Positions 19,881-32,889 of a stretch of 64,000 nucleotides of DNA are shown here, piece after piece; within the stretch, counting starts at the first letter, position 1; every line of letters starts with the position of its first letter. The notes below the pieces were generated by a model. It did not search any database and was not told the DNA's origin. It saw nothing but the letters and a program-made list of their open reading frames with translations. The stretch spans positions 166,964 through 230,963 of the forward strand of contig VZSE01002351.1 in assembly GCA_013398275.1 (NCBI GenBank). The letters are read 5' to 3'. Position numbers and translations under genes: made by a program. This DNA is from Promerops cafer (taxonomy: Eukaryota > Chordata > Aves > Passeriformes > Nectariniidae).

Positions 19881-22800
19881 AACGAAGAGCTTGCTCAGTG
19901 TACAAAGACAGAATAGAAACACCCAGGACTGCTGTGGGCCAGTACAGCTCCCTGGATTTTGCTCCCCATGGCCTCAGCTTGCTCTGCAAGTATCTGGCAT
20001 GGAAAAGTTTCCAGAAGGTAAGGCCTGATAAGGCAAGACACCTGGATGTCTCCCAGGGCTAGATGGAAAACAGCAGAGCCACTCAATGCAGTTGTGTTGA
20101 TCTTCCTGATGGTTGGGATTTGTTGCAAAAATTTGCCCTTGTTAATTTTTGTGCCAAAAGGCTTTGTGCTCAGTCAGGTGTTACCTGACTTACCTGCCTC
20201 CCATGCATTCCCTTCCCCCTTCCAGCAGGTATAAAGTCATAAAAGGGACTTCAGATCTGTATTGTGAGCTCTGGCTAACTTGACTCTGAGAACTTCATGT
20301 CCTATGTCTGAGATGAATCGTGGTTGCTCCGAGTGCACAGATCTCATTCCAAAGATGCTGCAACCTCAGCCTCAGTCCTCAATGTTTACTCTCCCCCTGA
20401 GGAGCCAGTTTCAGTAGCAACTTTTGTGGTCCAAACAATCACCTGCTTGAGCTATACAGAAATTGTCCAGCTCATTTAATTTAGGCAAGGACATGAGATC
20501 GTTCCTCCTCGTTACCAGTACAGGCCAGACTGAACTGGCCATCTCCAATGGAAACATCAGAAAGATCACATCCTATTGGTTCCTCCTCTTCTGGTGCTGC
20601 CTATCTCTGATTGCACTGACATAAGCACATCTTCCATAGGCAGCTTCTGCTTTTACTCATGAGCTTGTTTTGGTCAGATGGCCAGGACAAAAGGCTGTCT
20701 GTCTGAGGAGGAATGGATAAAACGTCCAAAGTCCCCCCATGTCCTTGGTCAGCTGATGTCAGCTGGCTCGCTCACAGGGGTTTGTGTTGGCAGCGTTTGC
20801 AAAGTGCCAGTGTTCTGGCAGAAAGCAGATCTTCAAGATTTTTTCTTTTTTTAACAGAAAAGCAAACACAACTGTTTAAATACAGCATTTTCTATGCCTT
20901 CAGCAGTCTCCTCCCCACCACCCCAGTCTGTTCCTTGTTTGTAGCTGAGGAAGCAGGACTTGTCACCACTCTGATGGCCACAGCATAGGCTGCTGGCTAA
21001 AACACTGACATTTAGCTAATGCAGTTGAATCAGATAAATAAGCACACAGCCTTGAATTGCTTGCTTTACACCACAGTCCACTTCATTAATGATTGTCCTA
21101 ATTACTGAGAAATAGCTGAGTTCTGTAGGAGTACCACTTAATTTCTAATCAGAGCCCACTTATTGGCCTAGTTAAAATGCTGCTTTTCCCTTGCAACTGT
21201 ATTTATACTGCAGAAGTTTATCAGCTTTTTTTAAAAGTATGGTTCTTCTGCCTTAACGTGCAGATTCAATGTCCCATAGCCCTTACTGATTCTGTGCCAA
21301 GTTTGTGTGGCAATTGGCATTCCAAAAACTGAGTGATGTCTCCATTTTCCTGTAATGCTAATACAGTTGGAATACTATTCATACTGCATCTGTGGCACTA
21401 AGTAACCTGGCTTAATTATGGATTGTATTTCCTCTAGTTAATTTTAGGTCTAATAAGTTTCACTTCACTGAACAGACTGTCCTCTTTTGCTAAGAAAAAG
21501 AGAAAATGAATCACTTTTCCCCAACTCAGATAGAGAAAGAATAACACTATACTCTAGCATCTGTAATTTATTTCTATTACCAGGAGAAGCTGTAAAGGCA
21601 GAAAGATTATGAAGTATGTGTTAATGCAAGTTGAATAATTTGCATTACTAACTTTGCTGGAAAATATTTTTTCTGCAGGCCAAAACTAAAGATGAAAGGC
21701 CAAGATGAGTGAGACCTAAAAAAGCAACCTCTTCTGCCAAAAATGATGAGCTGTTGTCCAAAACAGTAATTTGTTAGTGGAGTGCAAAAAAGCTCTAGAA
21801 AGGGCTGTTACTTGCACAGAAAATGACAAAACCCAATGCAAGATTGTAGAAGGCAAAATTAATTGGTAACACACACACAGATGACAAGACAGAATTGATA
21901 GTTTAGACTTCTCTAGTCTGGTATATCAGATAAAGTGAAGAGCAGCAGCCCAAAGGCTTCTGCTAGTCCTCACTGAGATATTCAAAATTAGCTTGGGCAG
22001 TGCCTTACCAAATCTACTGATTGGCAAAAAGATACCTGCAACAACAGGAAAATGAGCTGAACTACTCACATGGTGTTTTCCATCTCTAACATCTGCTGCT
22101 GAAGTGACTCTGGGGCTATTGCATGTCAGTGGGTTTTACACCATGGAACTTAGATGTATTCAGTTTCAAAAATAATTACTTGCACATGGCTTTTGGCCTT
22201 GATCTCAACAGCACACTAGGGCTGTGATCAAAAGGATGGTGAGGTAGAATTCTGAATGGGTCCAGCAGCAACGCCAGGCCTGCCTGCCTGAGCTCTGGGT
22301 GAGCTGGGCTCCAACAGGGAGAACATGTCTGAGAGGCTTCCAGGAAGCTGGGAGTTTCAAGAGGTACAAAAACATCTTGGAAATCATGATCTGGATCAGA
22401 CTATACTCCCTCATCCTGATGCTTGATGTTCATTCCTTTTAAACAGAAAGAGGCTGTAAGCATTGCACTGAACTTTTGCACGAAGCTTTTCTTTGTCTTC
22501 AGAGTGCTGATGTCTCTTCAGAGAACGGTCTTAAAAGCCTGTAGATTATTTGAAATGCATTTTAAAATATTTTAGATCTGTTAATAAAATTTCAAATCAT
22601 TAATTCATTTTTAAAATCTAGTGAGCTGGTTACTATTAGTGGTGATTTATTATTTATCCTCTTCATTCCACTCCCCTTCTGTCTAGATTGGGTAGTTTGT
22701 TCCACCTTTGAGAATTGAACAACAAAAAATATCAAAATAGCCCCCTAATTTTCTTTTGTTTTCAAATAATGTTGTCATGTTCAGAAAGGAGGGTGTGTGG

Positions 22801-25800
22801 ATAAACTGCTCCTACTCAAGCAGTTACTACAAAGCTGTTTTCACTTAGATATTTATATTATCATGGTATTGGTTTCTAACATTTTTGAATGTTATTACTA
22901 TTTAATTTAAAAGAATTTAGAAGAAAAGAACTGAAAAAAGGACCGTTTTTTGTGTATTTGACTCCAAAACAGAACAGAAAAGGGTATTTTACTTCATGGC
23001 ACAGGAAATTATGTAATTTCCTGCCATGCACTCATATCTATGTAAAGAAGGAGTATAAGGTCTCGGATATAACATGGCCCTTAAAAGAGAAAAAAATAAA
23101 GCTCTGTGACCTGACCAGTTTTAATCCTTTTAGCATTCATACTGCAGCACCATGGGAGATGCATCATGGTCGTTTGATTTTAAAAGGGAATTTAGCCACA
23201 CTTGGTCAGGTCTTTGAAGCGTGAAACACAAACTTCAGTTGTTTGGTTTTTTTCTTTTTTTCCTTTTCTTACCTTACCATTTGCTTATTCAAAACCATTA
23301 ATCCAAGAATGGCCAACATTTCCACATAGCAACCAAATGTATTTCTGAACCGTAATTTTGGCTTTGACATGTGATTCTGCAGGAAATGCCATGCATTTGA
23401 AGCTGGCATCTGTTAGTTTTCCAGGCTGAATAACTAAAGACATGGTGACTAAAATTTATTTTATCTATGCAGCATGGCTTTTAGCTTCAGCAATTTCCAG
23501 TGCAGAATTCAGCACCTTTTGAAAAATCATACACGTAGAGAAGATTTTTCAAAGGTACAAGAAGGAATTTAGAGTCTATTTTTTATTGAGCAAAACTTAG
23601 GTGCTTAGTCCCTTTTCTCTGCTTTGATTCCAAAACAGAACAAGGAATATTTTACCCTGTGACAGCAAAACTAGAAATAATTACTGCAATTTGAGCAGAG
23701 ACATAGATGACCTGAGAATTAATTTGAAATTCTTGATCATTTTGACCAGATCTGTTGGAACACCTTCAAGGCAGACTACAGGAAAACAATGTTCTCAAGG
23801 AAGTTCAATTCCTGCAAATCCAATGGGAGGAATCTGAAAATCATTATGTGAAGGAGACTTGGAAAATTGGCTTTTAAAACTCTTTGAAGGCTTCACTGTT
23901 TGATTTGTTTTCAGCCCCTTGTGGTAGGAAAGCTTACCTCTGGCCTTCACCGTGTTCCCAGGCTGGTAAACTGTTGAACACTTGCTGTCCTAAATGAGAA
24001 AATGCTGTGATTCATAACAGGACATGAAAATATACTGTTGCTTGAGTTGCCTTGAAACTGATCTAGAAACCACAGCAATAACAGAACACAGTTGCCTTGT
24101 TTCCTTGTTCCTGGATGGGAACTGGTTCCTTAACACAATTTCATATCCACTGAGAAATGCTCTCACTATGATAATTTGAATAATAAGCTCAAGTTCTTAC
24201 ACTGATGTATGAAACTCTTCTAACCTTCACAAGAACTATGGTGCAAAGGAATTACCATCACGCTGGCTCACTGTTGCCCAGAGCAGTTAGCAATTTGGTG
24301 CCTTAGACCTCAGGTCTGCTCATGCCAGGGCTCTGCATGCAGCACCTGCTCTCTTAGCTGTGCCTGTACAGCCCCAGGAACTGACCTAGACAGGGTGTAA
24401 AAGAAAAGGTGCACCATGTTGGGAAGGCAGGAGTAGTGTGCCTAGGTGTTCCCATGTAACACTGATCCTTTTTTCCATACTGGAGTTCATCTCATTCCAG
24501 AAACCATGCCACTTTACAGAACCTGCTCTTAACTTCTCCCAGATCTATTTTGACCACTCACTCTATCATTGTCTGATATATAACCTGAATATATAAACAT
24601 CTACTTCAGTGAATCTAAATATAAACATCTGCTTTACTGACACTGTACATAATATCAGTAGAAAAGGAGAGCTAAAAACATCTGGGCTGTCTTCCCAGTT
24701 CTGTCCCTGAGTCAGGATTATGACCTTGAGAAAATTCCCTTGGCCAAAATTTTCAAGTCCATATTTAGACACCAAAATAAATAAGCTGATTTTCAAAGGC
24801 ACCAACAGCTTCTATCAACAAAATTCTAATCACCGATAGACTCTAATGATTACTGTACTTAAAGTATCTTAGTAAAACAAACCATGTCCCTCTTGCCATC
24901 TGTTACAGGGAAGAAAGTTCTCCATTGACCCATAGATCACCTGCGTGTCTAAGGTGCTCAGCTTGCAATGATTACAGTACTTTCCCTTTTTACACAGATT
25001 GGGCCACACTTCCACTCATGAGGCAATGTCAAACATGCCAAGTCCAGCTGGAAGAGATGTGAGGAAATACCTTTATATCCTTTGCATACATTTGAAAGGA
25101 GAAAGATGAAGCAGAAAGAATAGAAAGTGATCTAGAGAGAGTAAAAGAATCACAGGAAAGGAAATATGAGAAAGGATGAATGGGGGGAGGAAATAAAATA
25201 CTACAGAAAGAGGAAGGAAAGAGTGGACAGGGAGGGACAAGAATGGGAAAATCAGAAAATATGGTGATAATATGCCCAACACACTAAGGAATGGACAGAT
25301 TTAGGCAACTCTGCTTCCCTAAAGTGGAGGTGCTAGAAAGCACACAGCGAGGATCCACGTGCCTGTGGTGTACCTCATGCAGCAATCATGCACTTGGAAC
25401 TGCTTGGATGCTGCTGCTCCCCACCATTTCCAGTCATGCTCTACTAGAGCCATGCTCCCCCAGGTTCAGGAGCTTCCTTGCTGGAAAAGGCCTCAGTGCC
25501 CTTGGTCGTGGCTGTTTGCCATGGCCACAGCTCTTCACATCTTCCTGCTTAAGCCACTTTGCATCCTGACACCAAGTCACCCCAGCCACTTGCCCCTTGC
25601 ATCCCTGGCACCTGACCCCCTGCCTGGGCTCACCAGGATCATCCTGCTGTCATTAGTGGCCCCCCGTGCTCGCCTGCTCTGTCTGCAAAGGAGCCAAGTT
25701 GCTGCTGCTGTGGAAATTGTAACTCAGACCTTGCCAGCTCTTTGAAATCCTCACAGTTTGGACACTGAATTCTTTTCATCTGTAAATCCAGAAGTGGGAA

Positions 25801-28800
25801 GGGGGAATTCTTGCCCAACAGAAAAAAAAAATTACTGCTAATTATAAAAGTCCTTAAAAAACTATTTAATCTATAAATCTATAAATGATCAAGTAGTGTG
25901 TTTGATGCTGACATTTTAAGGGAAATCAAGCCAGTAAACCAGGAAGTGTTGCTGCCAAGGCCTTGGAACAGGGTTCTTATGTCTAAAAGCTGGGAATCTC
26001 ACTGGACTCTCTGCAGATAGAGTGTGGATACAGCAGATGAGCCATGAGTAGTTTCTTCAAAGCTGTCAAACTGAGTAGTGCTTGGAAAGAAAAAATAAAA
26101 AGGGAAAAACTAGTGTTCCTCTTCAGACCTATTTGGATTAAAACCAGGATTTCAGAGCTTGCTTCACAAAAATTTACTCTCAATCCAAGGCTGCAGCAAA
26201 CCCAGCTGAATTGACCCACCAGTGGCTTAGACTGCAAGATGTCCTAGAGCGTTCTGTGGCTCCTGCACAAACAACCACTCATCTCTGTGCTCCAGGGAAA
26301 GCAGAACCTGAGGCAAGGATGCTAAATTCTATCCAGAGCTCACCTCAGTACTGTTGCAACAGGAGTCACTGTGTACAGTGAGGACACCTGTGGAGCACAG
26401 AGGCTCTCAAGGACACTGGAGTTGTTCAGTAAAACTAATGTGTGCTGTACCTGGGAATGAGAAAACTTTACAAGCTCTGAGTGGTTTGATATTTCATACT
26501 GGTAACAAGCACACCTGGTGCCTGATACATCCAATGGCTCATGTGGCCAGGTGCTGTCCTCTTCAGTGGGACAAACCAGATTGTGCCAGATGGTTTCTCC
26601 ATCTCCCTCTCTCTCAGGGAGCTGCCTTAATTATAGTTAGTGCTGTGCCACCTATGCATTAAGTCCCTTCAGCTTCTATACACATGGGGTTAATGCACGG
26701 ATAAGCATTAAGATAATGTGTACATTCAGGAAACAATGAAGTCACCCAGGTTGCAGGCCATCTTGCCCTAGTTTTGTACCAAAGCGTGTCACACCAACAG
26801 TGGTTGCATTGTGACAGGCTAACAATAAATCTAACAATCCTATATATCAGCAAGGGATTCTCCACACCTGCAAGTACTCCAAAAAAAACCAAGGTTTAAA
26901 ACCTCACCCTGCCCAGAAGTGAGTGATGAGGAAGCTCATGGATTCACCACTTCATAAATCAAGTTTATGCAAAGTATGTTGCAATAAGCCTACTTTTTCC
27001 TCCTGTACTTTTCAGCGTTGCTATTTTAGATTGCAGTTTCCTGTGTGTTTTAATAAAATTTCAGTTTTCATCCAAATATAACTTGATGAAGATGACAAGG
27101 AAAATGAATCATACTCAAGCATCAACACCGATGCTACATTCACCATTTTCTATCTGACATAAAACGTAAAAGAAAAACAAATTTCTATCATATATTGCTA
27201 GATATATTTAGTTAAATACATTGTATAATAATCTGTTGTTTTGATTAATAAAAATACATTCCAACTTTAATGCAAGGCTATTTCTACCTTGAAAGTCAAC
27301 ATATTATCTATGAATGAGAAGCAGCATGACAAAAACAATGAAAAAGAATAGAGAGAAAAGATGGGTAAATTGTCAATTTAAATCAAGACTTGCTGGTTGC
27401 TGATTTGTATTATGACATTTGAATCTGTGTATCTATCTAGATTTTTCTACTTGTTTGTTTATATTATAAACATTTTAATGCTCAGACCTTTCAAAGGAAA
27501 ATCCCATAATGCCCACACTGCGTCCTGTGGTGTATTGAGGCTTGTAAACAGGTTGCCAGATGAAGGCAAAGATTAAAAGATAGCAAAAGGCTGCCAGGCT
27601 GGAAGCCTGAATTAAATCCATTAAGGTATATTTGAATAGGCAGATAAGTAAGGAACAGCAAGCTGGGCTGATGGGTTTCTTCAGAGAGAAGAAACCATGG
27701 CGAGAGTTGCCACGCCTGGCAAAGCTCAGGCCACCTGCTACTCACCTCCAGAGACTATTGAAGTCCTGTTAGGAGTTCACCCATCAAGGGACATCCTGCT
27801 GTGATAAATCAAACTAAAGTGACAAGGGAGTTCTTCAGCCATAAGGTCATTTAATAAAGTAAGGGAAGAGTCACACGTGGAAGTGTAAATACCCTGCACA
27901 CTCGTTCAGCCTGGTGCTAAAGAGCTGTTGAAGTGGATATGGAGGATGCAAAATGAAAGAAAGATGGAAGGATTTCAGAGTCTATTGACCTGCTCCCTAG
28001 GTCTTGAGGGTGGTTTTCCATCTGCTCTAGCAACATAATTAAACGTTTGTGAACTAATGACAGTATGTGGCTTTTGTCACCAAAAGAACAGACAGAGGTA
28101 AACAAAACCCTATTTACAAGAGGTAGGGAGGAGGGAAATGTGACTCTGCTGTTGAAATTAGAGATAAACAAAATCACACCACTTAGCTAAAGAGCCTGTC
28201 TAGACAGAGGAAGAACAAAAACAAATGACAATAGCTTGATGTTATTCTTGTGAGAGAGAGAGAGGGAAAAATTATTTTGTAGCTAGGCAAAAGTCATCAC
28301 ACTGAAGAATGTCAAGACTACAATGCTAAGATCACTGAATATTACCTATTTTACACTACAGAGTAAGATAATCTAACCAGAGCAAGGCCTTCTTAATTTT
28401 GAAAAACCTGTCAAGAATCAAGTGTACGAACAGCTTAGGAAATCAGTGAAAAAATCAACCAAACAGATTTTGGTCCTAGAAGTGCAAGATCTGCAAGCAT
28501 ATACTGAGGCTTCACCTACATGGTAGATCTACTTAATTTAAAAGAAAGTGATTATAATTATTCCACTGTGAAATCCTACTTTGAAATAAGTTGTCCACAG
28601 GAAGAGTTGTTCCAGAAAAGCCAGGATGGAACAATAAATCTATGACACTCATGCCAAACAACTTTCCCACCATCACGGCCCTAGAGAGGAGAGAGAGTGT
28701 TTAAAGGTAAAACAATTAATATCCTTCAACAACAGTGGGATTTCTTTATTCCAGCAGTGAATCTGAACCACTCTGAGCTGAGAACTTTTATGTCATTTTC

Positions 28801-29844
28801 TAACAAGCATAATTGTTACAGTCAATTTAAAATCACAATTATCTACAATGCATCTGCTAGGTAAATGATTAAATTCTGTCTTGAAATCTCTCTCAGTGAC
28901 TGCAGATAACCAGGACTTTTCCTTTTTTGTGGGATGAAGTGGGAGAAGGTAGATAGCACACATACAGCCAGATGCTGCTCTCCACTGAGCAGGCACTCCT
29001 GAAAAGTGAAATGAGGATTTGGCAGAGCAAAACAACTGTGGATTAATAAAATGGCAGGGGGCAGGACAGCAGCTATGCATGCAGGGCCCTAAGTAATCCA
29101 CAGAGTTGAACAGACAGGAATACAAGGAGTTAAAGATGGAGGGGCAGGATCAGGACTGTCAAATGGAGCAGACAGGGGCTTCTTGGTAGCTGGGATACTA
29201 ATTCCTTTTAAACATAAAAGTCAGCAGATAAACAAGGTTTTGATCAATGTAACATCAGACTGAACCTCGCAATGCCCTAATTATTTTTGGTTGGTTTTAG
29301 AGGGGGTTGCTGTTCTAAGACATCACTGCTGCTTCATCCATGAGACTGCAGGTAGGGGTGCAAACCTTTGAAGGCAAGTGGTCCCTGGTTCCCTCTGAAC
29401 AGTCACATTTTCATCATTACCATAATCATCCTCATATGCCTGCTGCTCATTGAGGTCAGACCTGTCGGTCAGGGGCAAAACGTGAAGGCATGGGAGGATG
29501 AGGATGATTGGCAGTGCTGGGTATCAAATGGCTGTGGAGGGAACACTAAAATAAAGGGTAGAGAAGAGGTGGACAGCAGGGACATGCTGTACAGTATTTC
29601 TGGCCTGTTTTCTGGAAGCAATGAACCCCTTAAAGGATAGGATGTCCTTATGGATATCTGGGAATTGGTCTTATCCCAGCTCTGTCATAGACTCTTTAAC
29701 TTCAATTCCCGAGGTCTTGGGGTTTTTTCAATTCACAACATATGAGTACATGTGTGGAGACAAGGGGCTATGCATATTTCATGGAACATTCATGCTACTA
29801 TCATTAATTTATTACTTTATTTCAGAGCTACCTGTCAAAAGAGG
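19881..29844. other. Gene-free interval between LEFTY and TMEM63A
   Basis: About 10 kb of AT-rich sequence has no recognisable exon on either strand; open frames are short and unsupported. A polypurine tract lies at 25094-25265 and a short GA run near 28253-28264. No PYCR2-like coding sequence is seen, although PYCR2 sits in this neighbourhood in mammals. Confidence 0.55.
25094..25265 (+). repeat. Polypurine (GA-rich) tract
   Basis: About 170 bases of the + strand are almost entirely A and G, with only scattered T and C (for example GGAAAGGAAATATGAGAAAG). It is low complexity and not a perfect microsatellite. Confidence 0.75.
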
Positions 29845-30441
29845 TTTGGCCAGCAGGTGAATGTAGGTGATTCTCTCCCTCTACTCTGCCCTCGTGAGAC
29901 CCCACCCAGAATTCTGAGTCTGGCTCTGGGGCCCCCAGCACAAGAAAGATGTGGACCTGTTGGAGTAAGTCCAGAGGAGACCATGTAGATGCTCAAAGGG
30001 CTGGAGAGACAAAGGCTGAGAGAGCTGGGATGGTTCAGCCTGGAGAAGAGAAAAGCTCCTGGGTGACCTTAGAGCACCTTCCAGTACCTGAAGGGGACTA
30101 CAGGAGAGCTGGAGAGAGACTTTCTACGCAGGCATGTAGTGACATAGAGGGACTTTTACAAGGGCATGTAGTGATAGGACAAGGGGGAATGGATTCACAC
30201 GAAAGAGGGTAGGTTTAGATTAGTTAACAGGAAAAAATTCTTCACACTGAGGGTGGTGAGGCACTGGCAGAGGTTGCCCAGAGAAGCCGTGGATGTCCCA
30301 TCCTTGGAAGTGTTCATGACCAGGTTGGATGGAGCTCTGAGCAACCTGCTCTTATGGAAGGTGTCCTTGCCTATGGTAGGGGGTTGGAAATGGATGATAT
30401 TTCAGTTCCCTTCCAAACCACTCTATTGCATGATTCTATCA
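29845..30441 (+). mobile_element. CR1 LINE 3' end, sense
   Basis: This is a well-preserved CR1 tail: CTCTGGGGCCCCCAGCACAA, GGTTCAGCCTGGAGAAGAGA, CCTTCCAGTACCTGAAGG, TTCTTCACACTGAGGGTGGT, GTTGCCCAGAGAAGCC, then GGGGGTTGGAAATGGATGAT and a terminal ATTGCATGATTCTAT. It is about 600 bases long with no intact reverse-transcriptase frame. Confidence 0.95.
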
Positions 30442-30597
30442 TCTCAGTGTATGGCCTGCTCCACTTCCACCTGCATGCTTGCCCACTTCACTAGACCTGA
30501 AATTGTGAAGTCTCTCTGGAAATCATATCTCACATTTCTTGGGGATCGGTTTTTCCCCTGTACTATAAAATGTGCTGTTCGGTTCTGGTTTTAGACA

Positions 30598-30665
30598 CCG
30601 GTAGGCGCTATAAGGTCTCCCCGGAGCCTTCTCTTCTCCAGGCTGGACAGTAGCAGCAGCTCTCC
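30598..30665 (-). mobile_element. Short antisense CR1 fragment at the CpG-island edge
   Basis: GCGCTATAAGGTCTCCCCGG followed by AGCCTTCTCTTCTCCAGGCT is the reverse complement of the internal CR1 tail segment. It lies 160 bases past the sense CR1 and directly abuts the TMEM63A CpG island. Confidence 0.8.
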
Positions 30666-30775
30666 CTCGGTTATTTGAGGGTCCGTTCCCTGAGGGAGGT
30701 GCGGGGGCGGCCCTGTCCCGGCAGGGGCGGCACTCTCCGGGCCGGAGTGGCTCTGTCCCGGCGGGGACGGCACTC

Positions 30776-30893
30776 TCCCGGCGGGGACGGCTCTCTGGCG
30801 GCAGGGCTGGCCCCGTCCCGCGTAAGTGACACTGTCCCGGCGGGGACGGCTCTCTGGCGGCAGGGCTGGCCCCGTCCCGCCTAAGTGACACTG
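30776..30893. repeat. 59-base tandem duplication in the promoter
   Basis: Copy 1 (30776-30834) and copy 2 (30835-30893) differ at one base (CCCGCGTAAG versus CCCGCCTAAG). Shorter related 20-base units (CCCGGCGGGGACGGC) precede them from about 30720, and a partial copy follows. Confidence 0.92.
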
Positions 30894-30953
30894 TCGCGGC
30901 GGGAGCGGCCTGTGGGGCCGGGCGCTCCGGGGGCGGGGGAGCGCGGAGCGCGG

Positions 30954-30963
30954 GCGCATGCGC
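30954..30963. promoter_or_regulatory. TMEM63A: NRF1-type site
   Basis: The palindrome GCGCATGCGC fits the NRF1 consensus and sits just before the presumed transcription start, as is common in CpG-island promoters. Confidence 0.5.
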
Positions 30964-30989
30964 AAACCCCGGGACTTGTTGCCGGAGCT

Positions 30990-31100
30990 CGTAACTCCGG
31001 GGCCGGGACCGTCCGTGAGGTGACGGAGCGGGAGGGCTGGGAAGGGAAGGGCAGAGAAGGGAAGGGCAGGGCAGGGGTAGGAGAGGCCGCCCCGGCGCAG
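30990..31100 (+). other. TMEM63A: Probable TMEM63A non-coding exon 1 (end at 31100)
   Basis: GGCGCAG/GTAAGG at 31100/31101 is a strong donor at the end of the CpG island. The coding exon at 32879 has a 5' UTR of only 11 bases after its acceptor, so an upstream non-coding exon is required. The start coordinate is approximate. A run of GGG tracts at 31030-31077 falls inside. Confidence 0.5.
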
Positions 31101-32889
31101 GTAAGGGAGGGCGGGAGCGGCGCCGTGCGGGGCCGCAGGGAGGGGAGCGGGCGAGGCGAGAGGTCCCTCAGCGGGATCCCCCCCTCAGCGGGGTCGGGGC
31201 GGGCAGCGCCGGGAGCAGCGTCCCCTCCCCGCGGGGAGCTGAGCCAGCCCACCCCGCTCTGGAGCGGAGGGAGCCGCTCCCTGCGCCAGGGGCGAGCCTG
31301 GCGCTTTCCCATGCGCTCCTGGGTCAGCCGGCCCCGCCCGCCGCGGCTCCACGTCCCTGCCGGAGCCGGGAGCGCAGGGGGCTCCCGTTTCTGGAGCCCG
31401 GGCCGGGGCTCCCTGGGTTCCTGCGGCGCAGCACCACCCGTGGGAGGTCTTCCCCTGCCCTTTATCTTTCTGGCAGCTGGCTTGTTTAAAAAGAGCAGCT
31501 TTCGAGAAGTGGAAGCAGTATGTGATAAACTCCAGTGAGTTGCTTAGAATTTAGCGTGAAAGGTTGTGCTGAAGATTCCCGAAGGCTCTTTAAAAATGCT
31601 TTCTTTTCCGTCAGCACTAAATTTCAGTCCGTAGAAAGCAAGTATAGAGTTACAGCACAACTTTTGTGGGCGTTGTTGGGTTTTTTTTTCTTTTCTTTTC
31701 TTTTTTCCTGTGATGAAACACATCAGCTGAGACAAAATTTCTTCCTCACCGTGTCACGCTTGTCCAACATTTAGCAAATGCTGTTTTGAGAAGTATTCTC
31801 CCTGCTGTTTAAAAGGAGAATATTTAGTTGGTTTTTGTTTTGTTTTTTTTTTGTTTCGTTTTCAGCATCCAGACTAGTGCTGTCGTCAGAGACATGTGCA
31901 TTCCTCTTAGAGGCATGACATCCCAAAAGTAGTGTCCCTGGACCTGTGTGATTAGGACCTACAATATTTGCTTTTGAAGGTCTGAGTTTTTTGTGAATTT
32001 ATCAGTCAGAAGTGTGTTCTGCATGAAGTAGTGCTTGGGAATCAGCAAGTAAATAAGATCCGAGAAAGGAAATGTTTGAAGTGGAAAGCCCCAAAATAAA
32101 GGAGCAATTGCCTGCACTGATAAAAAGAACTTTGTATCAATAGCCAAATCTCGTGCATTCTTGTATGGTTCTACATTATCTGATCAGGTCAGTTGACTAA
32201 AATGAGGTAGATGTCTGTTCTCTGAGAAATACTCTTTGTTCTTTCTTGTTTGTGACAAACGATAACTGCTGTGCTGGCCTTTCAGTTGAGTTATTTTGAA
32301 AAAGGAAAATCACCCAATATTCCAAGAACAGAAAGGAAAATGTGTATTTGTGTAGCAGTTCTTTTCTGTGGAATTAGTGGTGAATTTGTTAATGATCTCA
32401 AGGTTTTGACATTTAAATACAAAGTTCACAAGCTGGTGCGTTCACACATGCTCATCAACTAGGTACAAAATCTTCAAACTGCTGTTGCTGGAATATGTAA
32501 TGCTCTGTGTGATTCCTAGAATCACAGTCCAGGCTGGAATATGTAGTTAGATGTTATAGACTAAATTATAGGGAAGTTTTTAGGGGGAGGGGTCTTCTGC
32601 AGTTATCCTCAGATCTCTGTAGAGAATGTGGTTCACTAGATGTCTGGAATTCTTGTCTGGGCACTGCTGGTAACTGAACCTGCCAGTTATTGCAAAATAT
32701 TTCATGTGTGAAGAGAAGAGATTGTCAAAGGCACCTTCTTTTCCAAAGCAGTTTTCTGGTTGCATCTTCCTGCACTTTTTATACTTGTAATATTAGTATA
32801 TCTCACAAACACCATCCAGGCTTTTAAGTTGGTTTCACCATTTCTTTTCCTTTTTTTTTTTTTTTTTGTCTTTTAAAGGGATAGACAAA

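Larger units (their letters stand above)
30660..31460 (+). promoter_or_regulatory. TMEM63A: TMEM63A CpG-island promoter
   Basis: About 800 bases are dense in CpG, with GC boxes (GGGGGCGGGGG near 30930) and no TATA box. A perfect NRF1-type palindrome, GCGCATGCGC, lies at 30954-30963. The island is followed by a donor consistent with a non-coding first exon. Confidence 0.8.

Noticed and set aside
29845..30212. Open frames of 78-87 codons
   Set aside because: They are fragments of the CR1 3' untranslated tail, not of its reverse transcriptase.
30885..31538. 217-codon open frame on the + strand
   Set aside because: It lies in the CpG island, where GC-rich sequence has few stops. The translation is Gly/Arg/Ala low complexity, and the frame runs through the clear exon 1 donor at 31100.
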